A stretch of 64,000 bases of DNA from Siderastrea siderea (GCA_964030785.1 OZ034966.1:6987152-7051151), one strand, 5' to 3'; positions 35,919 through 44,705 are shown, numbered from the stretch's first letter. Notes: generated by a model not told the origin, from the letters alone. Program-made: numbers and translations.

Positions 35919-36702
35919 ATTTTTATTTTTTTCTTGTTGTTTTTCAAAAGTTAAACGTGTCTTGTTGTTTTCGGAAAGCAACGTTTTGCAAGTGCGCGTA
36001 AAATGAACCATGAAACGAAGCCGTTTGTGACACCAGAGCAGCAAAATACACTTTTTTACTCTGTTAAAACTCAGAAATCACAGGAAGCAATATAACTAAA
36101 AAAAACCCCTTTATTTTCCCAAATTTCGATACATGTAGCTAACTCCTGCTCGATTTACTCAAATGTTTGTCGAAAGGGAAGAGGCGATTTACATTGTACA
36201 ACCTTCGGTATTTTAACAAGAAATTTTGGAAAGAAAGTTTTTAACGACAATGTACAAAAAATTTCAGATTTCTAAGTTTCGGAGAACGTTTTAAAGATTT
36301 TAAAGGTTTTAAAAACCCATTACAAACTTTTTGTTATTGACGTTCCGTTGACCGCGGTCAAGATCGGAAAATTCCGCCCGCTCCCGGAACCAATCAGATT
36401 GCAGGATTTGGTTCATCTTGCCCGCTCACGCGCTGAGAAAAAAATAAGTCTTATTATTTTATACCTAGAAAGTTTTGTTGAAACTAGTAGTACTGTCGGC
36501 TCACATTGGGAGTTGGGCCTCGTTTGGATGCGCGGGTTCTGATTGGTTGAGATGGGTCACATGACCAAAATCCTGGATTTCTGATTGGTGGATGGAAAAG
36601 GGGGTGCGCAAAGCATGCTGGGTATCATGTGATAATCGGTGACGTCATTGAAATCACCATGGTAACCAGGGGTCAAAGTTCAACGGAAGTGAATTTTCAG
36701 GT
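35919..36702. other. Non-coding, left flank of the viral element
   Basis: No gene is seen. It is CG-richer around 36,340-36,450. The left end of the viral element may lie in or after this stretch, but no terminal inverted repeat could be matched to the right side. Confidence 0.4.
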
Positions 36703-36886
36703 AAGTGACGTCATCCAACATGGCGGATGGAGGTCACGTGGTTTTGGGTGGGGAAACCGCGGCCCCGTAGGGAAAAAGGGATCGCGGGCTCAACCGGAAG
36801 TGACGTCGTCCAACATGGCGGACGGAGGTCACGTGGTTTGGGGTGGGGAAACCGCGGACTCGTAGGGAAAAGGGATCGCGGGCTCA
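36703..36886 (+). promoter_or_regulatory. Two 90-95-bp tandem repeats with CRE/E-box-like motifs
   Basis: Unit A (36,703-36,797) and unit B (36,798-36,886) share AAGTGACGTCRTCCAACATGG, GGAGGTCACGTGG and GGGAAACCGCGG. TGACGTCA is a CREB/ATF site, CACGTG an E-box and CAACATGGCG a YY1-like word. The motifs are seen and the regulatory role is inferred. It may drive the plus-strand frames that follow, or be part of the degenerate left terminus of the viral element. Confidence 0.45.
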
Positions 36887-36959
36887 GATCAGACAAGAGA
36901 CGACATTTTGAAAAAAAATGACATGGTTTAATCCAGACTTCCTTTTTTATAAGCGGGAA

Positions 36960-37905
36960 TGTGGGCGCCAGGACCCAAGTGGTCAGCGGTGCGTCCCATT
37001 GTGAGTCCAAAGTCCAATCGGTCGACCGTGTGGGGGCTTGGGTCCCAGTGAAGAAGAGGGAGGATGGAGAAGTCCAAGGGCCCAAACGTTAACGGGCAAG
37101 AAAAAATCCGTCATCTGCATCCAAAATGACGATGTCCTATGGCTTGGGTCCAGATGGCAAAAGAAGGAAGCCCAAAGTCCCAACGGCAGACTGCGGGGAG
37201 GTCTGGATCCGAGTGAAGAAGAGGAGGATGGATGGATGCCTTTCAGTCCAAGTGAACCGCATGGGGTATGGGTCCATATGAGAAATGAGGCAGTTGTCCC
37301 TTTGTCAACGCCTTTGTTAACACAAGAAGAAGATGCATCAAAAAGTGATGAATGCCTTTTGAATGAAGGAACGGCTCGGCGCCAGTGAAGAACAGGGAGG
37401 ATGGAGTACGTGCAGAATGTGTTTGAACCTGGTACAGAAACACATGCTTCCAATGCCGTGTTTTTCCGTGAAGTGGGTCCAGAGGACAAAAGAGGAGGAT
37501 GGAAGGTCCGTGGTCGCAGACTCAGAACAAGAAGGCAGTGGGGTGAACATTAGTGTCCCATGGTGTCCTTGTGGTTCCAGAGGTGGCAGAACCATCATTC
37601 CCTGACCATGTCATCCAACCAAGAAGCGGGCCCTAGCGGCCTTTCCCACGAGGAACTTTGTGGACCACCCAAACATTACCCAAGTGCACCCAAGGTGTCA
37701 GAACGAAGAAGGTGGATGAAGAATGACATCATGGATGATAGTGAAGGCTCTGAGGACAGTGACAGTAACAGCGACAGTGACAGGTGAGAAAATCCCCACA
37801 GGATCCAAGCGGGTCCAGAGGACAAAGGAGGAGGATGGAAGCTCCGAGGTGCCAGACTCAGAACAAGAAGGGATGGAGGGGTCCACAGTGTCCGATGCCG
37901 GTCCT
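36960..37905 (+). pseudogene. Irregular acidic-repeat region, possible decayed viral gene
   Basis: Five related blocks lie at about 37,050, 37,214, 37,386, 37,486 and 37,822 around GARRAVRAGGAGGATGGA. They encode short acidic modules such as PSEEEEDGW and RTKEEDGSSEV in two plus-strand frames. Two of them extend into a shared DSEQEG stretch (37,515 and 37,858). At 37,608 a short frame starts MSSNQEAGPSGLSHEELCG. This echoes the N-terminus of the polymerase gene (AGPSGLS at about 40,700), which runs in the opposite direction. There are stops between modules, so the region could be spliced exons or a relic. The function is unknown. Confidence 0.4.
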
Positions 37906-37914
37906 TTACACATT

Positions 37915-38145
37915 TTATTTCCATTTCAATGTTTTGTTCCATTTGGATGGGATGCTGTTGTTGTTGTTCCATTTCATTTTTTATGAGTTCCTTTGTTGTG
38001 TTCCATTTCATTTTTCATTTTCCTTGTTTTGTTCCATTTCATTTTTCATGGGGTTCCTTGTTTTGTTCCATTTCATTTTTATGTGGTTCATTTCATTTTT
38101 TATGGGTTCCTTGTTTTGTTCCATTTCATTTCCAGAGTTGCCAGT
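37915..38145 (+). repeat. TTCCATTTCATTTTT repeats
   Basis: Irregular units of TTGTTCCATTTCATTTTT with GGGTTCC spacers repeat about six times. It is T-rich on the plus strand and lies just downstream of the polymerase gene. It contains no gene. Confidence 0.75.
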
Positions 38146-38343
38146 ACAGACTATGGTAAGAAGATCCATCATCCCCCAGATGGTGGAAGTGCATGGCTAT
38201 GATCAACCAGATCATGCCAGGAAGTCACCCATGTGGTTCCAGATGTTAGAACCAAGAATGCAGCGAGTAGTCACCAGTGTCCCATTCCGTTAAGTTTTTT
38301 TCCATTTGATCTGGAGGAGGTCCGGCTTGCATCTGGATTTTCA

Positions 38344-40745
38344 TTAAGTAGTATCTTGGCATGCTGTTTGGTAACCGTAAGGGTAAGTTTGAAAGGTGCG
38401 GGGATCAATGACTCTCTTGTCGTACACCAATTGGTAACGCTTGTAGTCGGGAAAGGTGTAGAGATCGTACGTTTTGGCGTCACGCACGATCTGGTAGGTT
38501 TTAACCACTTGGGTTTGGCGTGGTTCCTTTTGAGGCTTTTGGATTTCGTCGAGAACGTTCTGACGCATGACGTCATAATTCAATTGGGTTTTGCCTTCGC
38601 TGTTGAGTCGGAACCCCCGCGATGGTGATATGTTCAAAGGGGTTGAAACCCGCTTGGGCTTCAAACAAACGTTTGAACGTCAGGCATCCTTCTTTCAAGA
38701 GGCGCACGTCCGATTCGCAGTACGCTACCAATTCTTTTCGGAAATCAAACACCACGTTTTTGTCTCGTTGCTCTTTATGCCATATTTCCAAGGCTTGCTT
38801 TGCTTGGGGGGACATGGTTTCGGGCATGTAGTAGTCGAGGGCCGGGACGGGTCCCACGTACGTTTGGTGTTCGGGGATGTTGAATTGATGAGGGAAGTAC
38901 CCCTTTTTGAGTTCCGTGAGCCCGAAGGTTTTGGGAAAGGCTGAGAGGGGCATCTGGAAGAAGCTGAGAGAATCGATGAAACGAAGGCGATCGTGTTTGA
39001 CTTCTAAGAGTTTGCACCCGTTACGGAGCTGTTCGACAATGCGGTTGTCGCTGTAGTATTGGCGAACGACAAAGTACCCATCGTACCCTTGGAAATTATG
39101 GGCGAGGACGTTGACTTGACGCGTGTCGTTCTCCGTGAGGGTATCCAACCATTCGAGAAAATCTCGAATACAGTGGTCTCCTTGGAAACGAACGGGTCGA
39201 TCGTCGTCTTCGGTTTCGGCCACGACGAGATTGGGCACGTGTTGTTCATAGGGTTGCATGGCCTCAATGTCAAAAAACACGTGGAGGGGATGACTGTCCT
39301 CCTCGTGGTCGTCCACGTCTTCCTCCTCCGCGAGACAAGTAGGACATCGCCGTCGACGAAAGCAAATGGTGTACTGAGGGCAGGGCGCAGGTTTGCCCGT
39401 ATGGTCTTTGGTGCAATGGGCCTCGTAACAAGTATCTCCAAAAAAGTCACGATGACAGTTCTGGCAACGTCTTGTGGCTTTGAGACCCCGTGGGTAAGCA
39501 TGAAGGAAATCGGGGCAGTCTTTTTGGCAACAGGCACGGCATTGGACTTTTTTGTTGTTGCACATCGATGACGTCCTGCATCGTTATAGGGTTTCCAACA
39601 GTGGGCACACACGTAACTGGACCCGAAAAACCCAGGCAAACGAGTGATGACGTCGTAATGACCTTTCTCGTGGAGCAGGATCAATTGTTTGTCTTGGAGG
39701 GGACCAAACGTGGTGATGTGGAAGGAGCGGTCTGCATCCACCAACAGGATCTGGTAGTCGACGAGGGAAGGAGCGGCACTGAATTTCGTCAATGCTTCGT
39801 AGCCGCAAGGACGGAATGGAACGCGCGCTTCGTGATGAAGTAGCAAAGCAAGTTCTTTTTGGAGTTTGCCTCCTTTTCGAAGACTTTCCCATTTAGTGCG
39901 TTGGTCCAGCCGGGCTTTGGCGGTGACTAGGGCCCGGGCACAACAGAGGTCATCGTTATTTCGGATCTGGATGACGGATTTGGAATTCCTTGTTAATGTT
40001 TGGAGACGTTGATGACCCGGTTTGTATGGCGTTTTCGTCCACTTCCCCGGGGTGCATGATGGACTTGGGTGATGGACAATTGAAACGAATCGTCCACTTC
40101 AAATTGTTCGTTGCTGTTGAGGGCTTGCGCCAAACGATCGAGAAGGGCATCCAATCGAGCACCTCCTTCTCGCCATTCCCCCGCACGTAATCCCCACCCT
40201 TGAAAATTACTGGTGAGACGATTGGAACTGAGTGTAAAATAGAGCCGGTCTTGATCGTGCAGGTTAGGTGTGGTGGTTAACACGCGATCCACGGCCCGTC
40301 GTAATCCCTCTTGAAGGGCCCGGGTAATATTTGAGTCGTTAATAAAGTTCCCCGTTTGACGTAAACGGGTATTGAAATGACGTTCGCGTACTCCCATGCG
40401 GCTACTCTCTCGATCCACAAAGGGTTGGAGCTCAAAGTCAAACGTTCCCACAGAGGTTTGGGGATCCAATCCTCCCCCACTTTGTTAAAGGAGTCGGGTT
40501 TGAAACGCGCGTTGGCGTTCGAATCGATCCAAGGCGTTCTGACAGAGGTCGTCGTCGTCGTCACTCTCTCCCAAGACTTCATGACAGGTTAAAGATGGTT
40601 CTTGTTGATCATTGTCAGGGGTTGATGGGTCGTCGTCTTCTTTCTCAGAGTCGGACTTTTCCAGGCCTAGCAAAGCCAACATCTCTTCGACGGACAGACC
40701 ACTAGGGCCTGCTTCGGCCTCGTCGTTTTCTTGATGAGAGGCCAT
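38344..40745 (-). pseudogene. polB: Protein-primed type B DNA polymerase, with the polymerase core deleted
   Basis: It starts at 40,745, about 40 bp below a TATA box, with an acidic N-terminus (AGPSGLSVEEML). It continues through a conserved domain ending in PRGSGRK and a Cys-rich region. The 3'-5' exonuclease follows: FFDIEA (ExoI), HNFQGYDGYF (ExoII) and YCESDVRLL (ExoIII). Directly after the exonuclease, near 38,630-38,640, the sequence jumps to the extreme C-terminus of the family (YKRYQLVYDKRV..FQTYPYGY). The TPR and palm region with its catalytic aspartates is therefore missing. Further lesions are an in-frame TAA at 40,485-40,487 and frameshifts near 39,980 and 39,565. The family replicates linear genomes from a terminal protein. 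This copy cannot. Confidence 0.85.
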
Positions 40746-40782
40746 GGTTCAAGCAGATGAACAACCTTGAGGTCGGTCCCCG

Positions 40783-40790
40783 TTTTTATA
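40783..40790 (-). promoter_or_regulatory. TATA box of polB
   Basis: TATAAAAA on the minus strand lies about 40 bp upstream of the polymerase start codon at 40,745. Confidence 0.6.
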
Positions 40791-40938
40791 GAGAACAAGG
40801 GTCACGTGGGAGGAGGGAACGGACCAATGACCAAACAGGGCCTGTGCTTCCCCTGGGAGAGGTGGGAAAGGGTGGGGGGACCCCCCTCCCCCCTCCCTGA
40901 TGTCCCACCATGCTTGGCGGGGAAAGAAGACGAGAGAC

Positions 40939-40946
40939 TATAAAAA
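40939..40946 (+). promoter_or_regulatory. TATA box of the plus-strand genes
   Basis: TATAAAAA lies 32 bp upstream of the ATG at 40,978. It forms a divergent promoter region (40,746-40,977) with the polB TATA. Confidence 0.6.
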
Positions 40947-40977
40947 AGATCGAACGTCGGGGGTGGGTCATCCGATC

Positions 40978-41331
40978 ATGAATCCAGACCAAGAAAAATT
41001 ATTAAGTGCCTTTGAAGCCTTTGAGTTAGATCTTGAAGTGGAAGAGATTTTAAACGATGTGAAGAAAGAGTGTGGTTGGAAAGACGAGAGTGTGGACCGG
41101 TTTGCCCAACAGTTGAAGGAAAACGATCAGCAGAAACGTGCGGCCCAGATCGAACGAGAGGCACAAGTCCAGCAACAGTGGTCGCCCGGTCATTACCCTC
41201 AGTTGACCTGTGAGTGGTTTGTGGAAGGCCTGGACTTTTGTTGTGACTATTGGCGATACCAAAACAGACCCAAGAGGTCCCTCACTCCACCACCACCGCG
41301 ACCCAGACAATGTCAGAAGAAGAAGACCTAA
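40978..41331 (+). CDS. Unknown 117-aa viral protein
   Basis: The start is the ATG at 40,978, about 32 bp below a TATA box. A longer frame begins at 40,900 but would sit upstream of that box. The N-terminal half is acidic and probably helical (SAFEAFELDLEVEEIL). A Gln/Glu/Arg-rich helix follows (DRFAQQLKENDQQKRAAQIE). The C-terminus has a Cys-Trp-rich patch (EWFVEGLDFCCDYW) and a basic proline-rich tail. I recognise no domain. It overlaps the next gene's start and is transcribed away from polB, so an early or regulatory role is possible but not shown. Confidence 0.6.
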   Translation: MNPDQEKLLSAFEAFELDLEVEEILNDVKKECGWKDESVDRFAQQLKENDQQKRAAQIEREAQVQQQWSPGHYPQLTCEWFVEGLDFCCDYWRYQNRPKRSLTPPPPRPRQCQKKKT

Positions 41332-42060
41332 CCATGATGAAGGAAATGGTAGCCCAACAACGGGCTCGGAACGCTGAAAGATCGGCCAGGTACCGAGCCA
41401 AGTACCCAGAGAAAGTGGCCGCCACCAAAAAACGATACAGAGAAAAGAACCGGGAGAAAATTGCCGAGGCCAAGAAACGATACAAGGCAACCCATCGGGA
41501 ACAAAGCCGTGCAATTCAAAGACGATATTATGCGAACCATCCAGAACAATGCCTTGAGAAACGAAGACAAAAGCAAACAACAGAAACATTCCGAGCGTAT
41601 CGAAGACAAAAAAGACAGAGAGAAAAAGAGAAAAAGAGAACGGAGGAGAAATTGAACGCTTTAGGACCTGTCAAACTGACCATCATGCTCACTGATTATT
41701 TGAAATTGCCTTTGGTGGACTTACGCACCCCGGTGGTCACCTACTTGGACTTGTTTTGTCAATCCCTCGAGGCAGAAGGAGACCCCTTGGAGTCGTTTTG
41801 TGAAACCCTTGAACCCGAAGGAGACTCTTTGACGCTGACCAATCTGGATTCGGGTGACATCCGTCCCATGGATCACCATGTGTGGGACAAGGATGTCGAC
41901 CAATGACTCGACGATTTAATAGAGGTGTTGGAGGACCGTTCCTCTTTGAAAGACAAGTCTTTGGAAGACATCGATGACTTGTTGGACATGTCCCCCGAGG
42001 AGTGGGAACAATTGGTCGAGGATATGCAGGATTCGTTTGATCTGGATGCTTTTGTTTCTT
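41310..42060 (+). pseudogene. Basic 15-residue-repeat protein with an in-frame stop
   Basis: The ATG at 41,310 overlaps the end of the previous gene, and an upstream ATG at 41,250 is possible. Residues 27-86 form four consecutive 15-residue repeats of the type RYREKNREKIAEAKK, strongly basic and helical, which suggests nucleic acid binding. A leucine-rich acidic C-terminal half follows. The frame meets TGA at 41,904-41,906 but stays open in the same frame for about 50 more acidic codons to 42,060. The TGA is therefore best read as a nonsense change. Whether the upstream 198 residues alone work is unknown. I know no firm function for this repeat type. Confidence 0.6.
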
Positions 42061-42152
42061 AAAAAGAAAGTACCAGACATTTTTTCTTTTGTTTTCTTTT
42101 TTTTTTTTCAAAAACAACAACTGTAAGAAGGATGTGTGCCATTAAAAAATGT
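42061..42152. other. Convergent intergenic gap
   Basis: About 90 bp with a T-rich run separates the ends of the plus-strand repeat protein and the minus-strand PLA2 gene. No clear AATAAA signal is visible. Confidence 0.5.
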
Positions 42153-42539
42153 TTACAATTTGAAACGTTTCTTGGCTTGCATGATTCTTTTGACGATGCG
42201 TTCCGTCGTGGTTTTCTTGCCGGGTAACCGATCGATGGCATTGATCATCTTGGTATCGGCTTTCCATTTGTCTTGCAAATTCTTAGCATGACTGTAATCG
42301 ATGTCGTGTTGTTTGGCAATCTTGTCCAATCGATTGATGCCGGGATCTCCCCGTTTCAGACGTTTGGCCACATGCGTCCCAGGTCCCATGTGCTGATAGC
42401 CAGGCCAATGAAATTCCATGCCGGTTTTCGCCAACCATTTTTGAAGATCCACAGCCCCTCCTTGTTGGGTTCGTTTCCTTTTGATACCCCTTCTCCTCTG
42501 GGGGGTGTTTTTTTTTCTTTTCTGACCACGGGTCTTCAT
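42153..42539 (-). CDS. Phospholipase A2-domain viral protein
   Basis: The 128-aa frame is intact. A very basic N-terminus (residues 1-24) ends in QQGG at 25-28. A compact phospholipase A2 fold of the parvovirus VP1 type follows. It has the calcium-loop pattern Y48..MGPG (51-54) and the catalytic HDxxY at H78-D79 to Y82. In parvoviruses this activity opens endosomal membranes during entry, and PLA2-like domains are also known in adintoviruses. Its ATG directly abuts the stop codon of the upstream 216-aa gene. The QQGG|A motif suggests that the basic leader is removed by the viral protease. Activity is not shown. Confidence 0.8.
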   Translation of the reverse strand: MKTRGQKRKKNTPQRRRGIKRKRTQQGGAVDLQKWLAKTGMEFHWPGYQHMGPGTHVAKRLKRGDPGINRLDKIAKQHDIDYSHAKNLQDKWKADTKMINAIDRLPGKKTTTERIVKRIMQAKKRFKL

Positions 42540-43190
42540 CTAGTCACTGTCGTAATCCAAGCGACGTCTCAACTTTTTGCCTCGGGCCCAATCTTCCCAC
42601 CCGGGCAAGGGTTTCAACTGTTCTACTTCTCGAGCAGGCCCTTTGCCTTTGCCTTTGCCTTTACCCAAAGAACTTTCAGCTAAATGTTTTTCCCAGGTCT
42701 TGCGCCGTTCTCGAACGGCTTCTAAACGCGTACGGATATCGTCTCCTCGACTGGTGGAAGGTGTTCCTTTCTTCATGGGAATTTTACTGGTGGAGGCCGC
42801 TTTGCCTTTCTTCACGGAAGGCGTGATGTGGGGTTTGGGGGTCGACGGACTGCCTTTTATCATGCGCTTCAACCACTGTTCCACGGGACCCGTCACCAAA
42901 TCCCCTTCTTCTTCCTCTCCTTCCTCGCCTGGGGGTCCACCAGGCGCACCCACACCCGCCCCTCCAGGAAATTGACGGATGCGTTTGGTTAACTTGGTTA
43001 ATTCTTGACTCAACGGTTTGGTTTGGGCATTGACCAGGGCCGGAGGGAGTTGGGGGTTGGCTAACAACAGATGTTTTTTCGACGCTAACGTGGCCGCTTT
43101 GTTCAACAAAGCATTTTCCGTTAATTCCCCTTTGTAATATTGAATGAGTTGATCCAAGTCCTTTTGAGGAATCATGTACACCTCTTCCAT
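42540..43190 (-). CDS. Conserved Polinton-type protein of unknown function, 216 aa
   Basis: The frame is intact and starts MEEVYMIPQKDLDQLIQYYK. A helical segment with NKAATLASKKHLLLANP and a QELTKLTKRIRQF stretch follow, then a Gly/Pro/Glu-rich linker (residues about 75-100). The C-terminal half is Lys/Ser/Pro-rich and ends in an RRRLDYDSD tail. The N-terminal pattern recurs in my memory of invertebrate Polinton proteins, but no function is known to me. It overlaps the end of the 98-aa gene upstream and abuts the PLA2 gene downstream. The composition would fit a DNA- or capsid-associated protein. Confidence 0.6.
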   Translation of the reverse strand: MEEVYMIPQKDLDQLIQYYKGELTENALLNKAATLASKKHLLLANPQLPPALVNAQTKPLSQELTKLTKRIRQFPGGAGVGAPGGPPGEEGEEEEGDLVTGPVEQWLKRMIKGSPSTPKPHITPSVKKGKAASTSKIPMKKGTPSTSRGDDIRTRLEAVRERRKTWEKHLAESSLGKGKGKGKGPAREVEQLKPLPGWEDWARGKKLRRRLDYDSD

Positions 43191-43414
43191 GCTGGTTGGT
43201 GGCTACACTCGGGGCAAAGTTCGCCGTCTTCCAGCTGACGACAGCTCTCACAAAGATAGGACTTTAAGATATGCATATACTCCCGATACAACAGGTGATA
43301 TTTATGCTTCCAATAATGACAGTCGTCTTTCCACTTTTCTGTTTCCCGATTGGCGTCTTGTAAAAGACTCATCCACGTGGGAAGCGTTAGCGGGTCGGTC
43401 GAGCACATTGACAT
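43172..43414 (-). CDS. Small Cys-rich viral protein
   Basis: I choose the ATG at 43,414. A longer reading from 43,468 (98 aa) overlaps the preceding gene more. The middle is aromatic and charged (WKDDCHYWKHKYHLLYREYM). The C-terminus has LCESCRQ..LCPEC, two CxxC pairs about 9 residues apart that could bind zinc. The stop at 43,172 overlaps the start of the 216-aa gene by 19 bp. A TATA box lies at 43,520-43,527. I cannot name a family. Confidence 0.5.
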   Translation of the reverse strand: MSMCSTDPLTLPTWMSLLQDANRETEKWKDDCHYWKHKYHLLYREYMHILKSYLCESCRQLEDGELCPECSHQPAWKRCT

Positions 43415-43713
43415 AACACGTTGTGGAGGCCTTGAAACAGCCCTCTTCCTTTTTGCTGGACCAACCACTCACGACGTTTTTTGACCGAATGTTGACGACG
43501 ACCCAGGTCGCGTAGCACCTTTTTATAGGGTCGAAGCTGTGCCATGATGGGGGGTGTGACGGGAATGTTGTTTTTTAACAGGTTCAATACCAGTTCACTG
43601 ACGGCATTGATTTGATCCGCATTGGCATGTTGTAAAAGGTCTTGACGTTTGAATCGATTGGCTTCTTGTAACACCGAGCGTAAAAACGGCAATTGACGTC
43701 GAAGACGTTGCAT
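43387..43713 (-). CDS. Conserved Polinton small protein, 108 aa
   Basis: The frame is intact, with a TATA box at 43,759-43,766. The layout is PFLRSVLQEAN, a QHANADQINAVSELVLNLL helix, a NNIPVTPPIMAQLRPYKKVLRDL segment and a basic RRQHSVKKRREWL tail. This layout matches a small protein I have seen repeatedly in Polinton/adintovirus-like loci of marine invertebrates, where it is usually annotated as uncharacterised. The 98-aa or 80-aa gene starts within its last 30-80 bp. The role is unknown. The basic C-terminus would allow DNA or RNA binding. Confidence 0.6.
   Translation of the reverse strand: MQRLRRQLPFLRSVLQEANRFKRQDLLQHANADQINAVSELVLNLLKNNIPVTPPIMAQLRPYKKVLRDLGRRQHSVKKRREWLVQQKGRGLFQGLHNVLCQCARPTR
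43520..43527 (-). promoter_or_regulatory. TATA box
   Basis: TATAAAAA on the minus strand lies upstream of the Cys-rich small gene and inside the 108-aa gene. Confidence 0.45.
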
Positions 43714-43714
43714 C

Positions 43715-43897
43715 TTACCGACGACGACGATAACGTTGTTTGGCTTTTTGGATCGTGCTTTTTATACGTTTGTCCGTTTCTAGAGCCACGGCTTTCCCCA
43801 ACCCCACTAAGGCCGGGACCATCAGGTTCAAAAAACCCCCTTGTTGACGAGCACGTCGGGGTCGTCGTCGTCGTGTCCTTCTCCTTAGGGATACCAT
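43715..43897 (-). CDS. Small basic core-type protein, 60 aa, with QQGG site
   Basis: The first 17 residues are almost all arginine. RQQGG at 17-21 follows, then a hydrophobic segment (FLNLMVPALVGLGKAVAL, residues 22-39) and a basic tail. The plan (basic leader, Q-x-G-G, hydrophobic helix, basic tail) matches adenovirus-type minor or core proteins that are matured by the viral protease. Its ATG lies inside the last codons of the upstream 59-aa gene, overlapping by 13 bp. A related protein is encoded at 49,031-49,234. Confidence 0.65.
   Translation of the reverse strand: MVSLRRRTRRRRPRRARQQGGFLNLMVPALVGLGKAVALETDKRIKSTIQKAKQRYRRRR
43759..43766 (-). promoter_or_regulatory. TATA box of the 108-aa gene
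   Basis: TATAAAAA on the minus strand is about 46 bp upstream of the start at 43,713 and lies inside the 60-aa gene. Confidence 0.55.
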
Positions 43898-44064
43898 TGG
43901 TGCGACAACACACGTTGAAGGGCTTTGTTTTGCTTGATGAGGTCGCGACTCTCTTTATAACCTTGACGAGTATTGCGTTTCAAATCTTGCCACCAGCCAC
44001 TTCCTTTTTGTTGTCGTCGTCGTCGTCGTTTCGTTCCTCTTTTTCTTCTTCTTCTGACGGCCAT
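43885..44064 (-). CDS. Small basic protein, 59 aa, overlapping the TM-protein gene
   Basis: The ATG at 44,064 starts an arginine/lysine-rich leader (residues 3-18). QQKGSGWWQD follows at 19-28, then a mixed charged helix ending HQWYP at the TAA (43,885-43,887). Its first 28 codons overlap, in another frame, the acidic C-terminus of the two-TM protein. Its last codons overlap the start of the next basic protein. The K-G-S-G|W pattern resembles the xGx-G class of adenovirus-protease sites. A TATA-like TTTTTAT (minus ATAAAAA) lies at 44,104-44,110. The start, overlap and design support a real gene, with function inferred as core or minor capsid. Confidence 0.6.
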   Translation of the reverse strand: MAVRRRRKRGTKRRRRRQQKGSGWWQDLKRNTRQGYKESRDLIKQNKALQRVLSHQWYP

Positions 44065-44705
44065 GGTTCTGCAGACAGGAGCGTGGGGCTGGGAGGGGTC
44101 TGCTTTTTATCCTTTTCCGTCCAATACCCTTTCGACATCAAAGGGCGATGACATCCATCCACGTAGCATTGCGCCTCCACGGGTTGGTACACAAATTGAC
44201 GGTGGTAGTCTTGCACGCAGTGTTTGGGTAACGGGGGTGTGAAATCAATGATGGTGTCATCCAATGTTTGCATCTTGATCAAAAACCCTTCCAACCCCTC
44301 GAGGGGAAGACCACGCACATAGGTTTTCAATTCGGTCAAGGCTTTGGCGTAGGTGGTAAACGCAAACCGACTCATGTCCACTTTAAACCGGTATTTTTTA
44401 AAATCGTTCCATCCTTTGACCACCGTCCCCACCGCGGCCAAACAGGCCACCAACGTACTGTTTTCCAAAATGGAGCCTGCAATCATGCCCACCGCCATCA
44501 GGAGTAAAGCCATCCCATTGAACAAGGCGTTGCAAAACTTGAAATGATTCAACATTTTTCGATAACACCACCACTGTTTGTGGTAAAAGGCATACAAAGA
44601 ATCCATGCGTTGTAACAGTTCCGGTTTGAATTTGACACCCTGGCTTCTGGACACTGCTCCATTCAATAAAGACACCACGGTTTTTTCTTTTTTGGGGGGA
44701 GCCAT
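43980..44705 (-). CDS. Two-TM viral membrane protein, 241 aa
   Basis: The frame is intact. A cytosolic, basic N-terminal helix region (residues 1-57) precedes two adjacent hydrophobic segments (about 60-80 and 84-96) separated by ENS. KGWNDFKKYRF and a helical domain of about 80 residues follow, and the C-terminus is strongly acidic (EEEEKEERNDDDDD). The paired-TM-plus-helix plan is SLATT-like, but I would not assign the family. The acidic tail is the region overlapped by the basic 59-aa gene in another frame, so its low complexity may be forced by the arginine codons of that gene. A TATA-like motif is at 44,760-44,766. The role is unknown, perhaps membrane or entry related. Confidence 0.6.
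   Translation of the reverse strand: MAPPKKEKTVVSLLNGAVSRSQGVKFKPELLQRMDSLYAFYHKQWWCYRKMLNHFKFCNALFNGMALLLMAVGMIAGSILENSTLVACLAAVGTVVKGWNDFKKYRFKVDMSRFAFTTYAKALTELKTYVRGLPLEGLEGFLIKMQTLDDTIIDFTPPLPKHCVQDYHRQFVYQPVEAQCYVDGCHRPLMSKGYWTEKDKKQTPPSPTLLSAEPWPSEEEEKEERNDDDDDNKKEVAGGKI

Noticed and set aside
38233..39843. Plus-strand frames across the polymerase region
   Set aside because: They are mirror frames of the minus-strand polymerase, whose exonuclease motifs fix the true strand.
39004..39846. A 280-codon minus-strand frame as a separate gene
   Set aside because: Its first third is the polymerase N-terminal region. The rest is a shadow of the exonuclease after the frameshift near 39,565.
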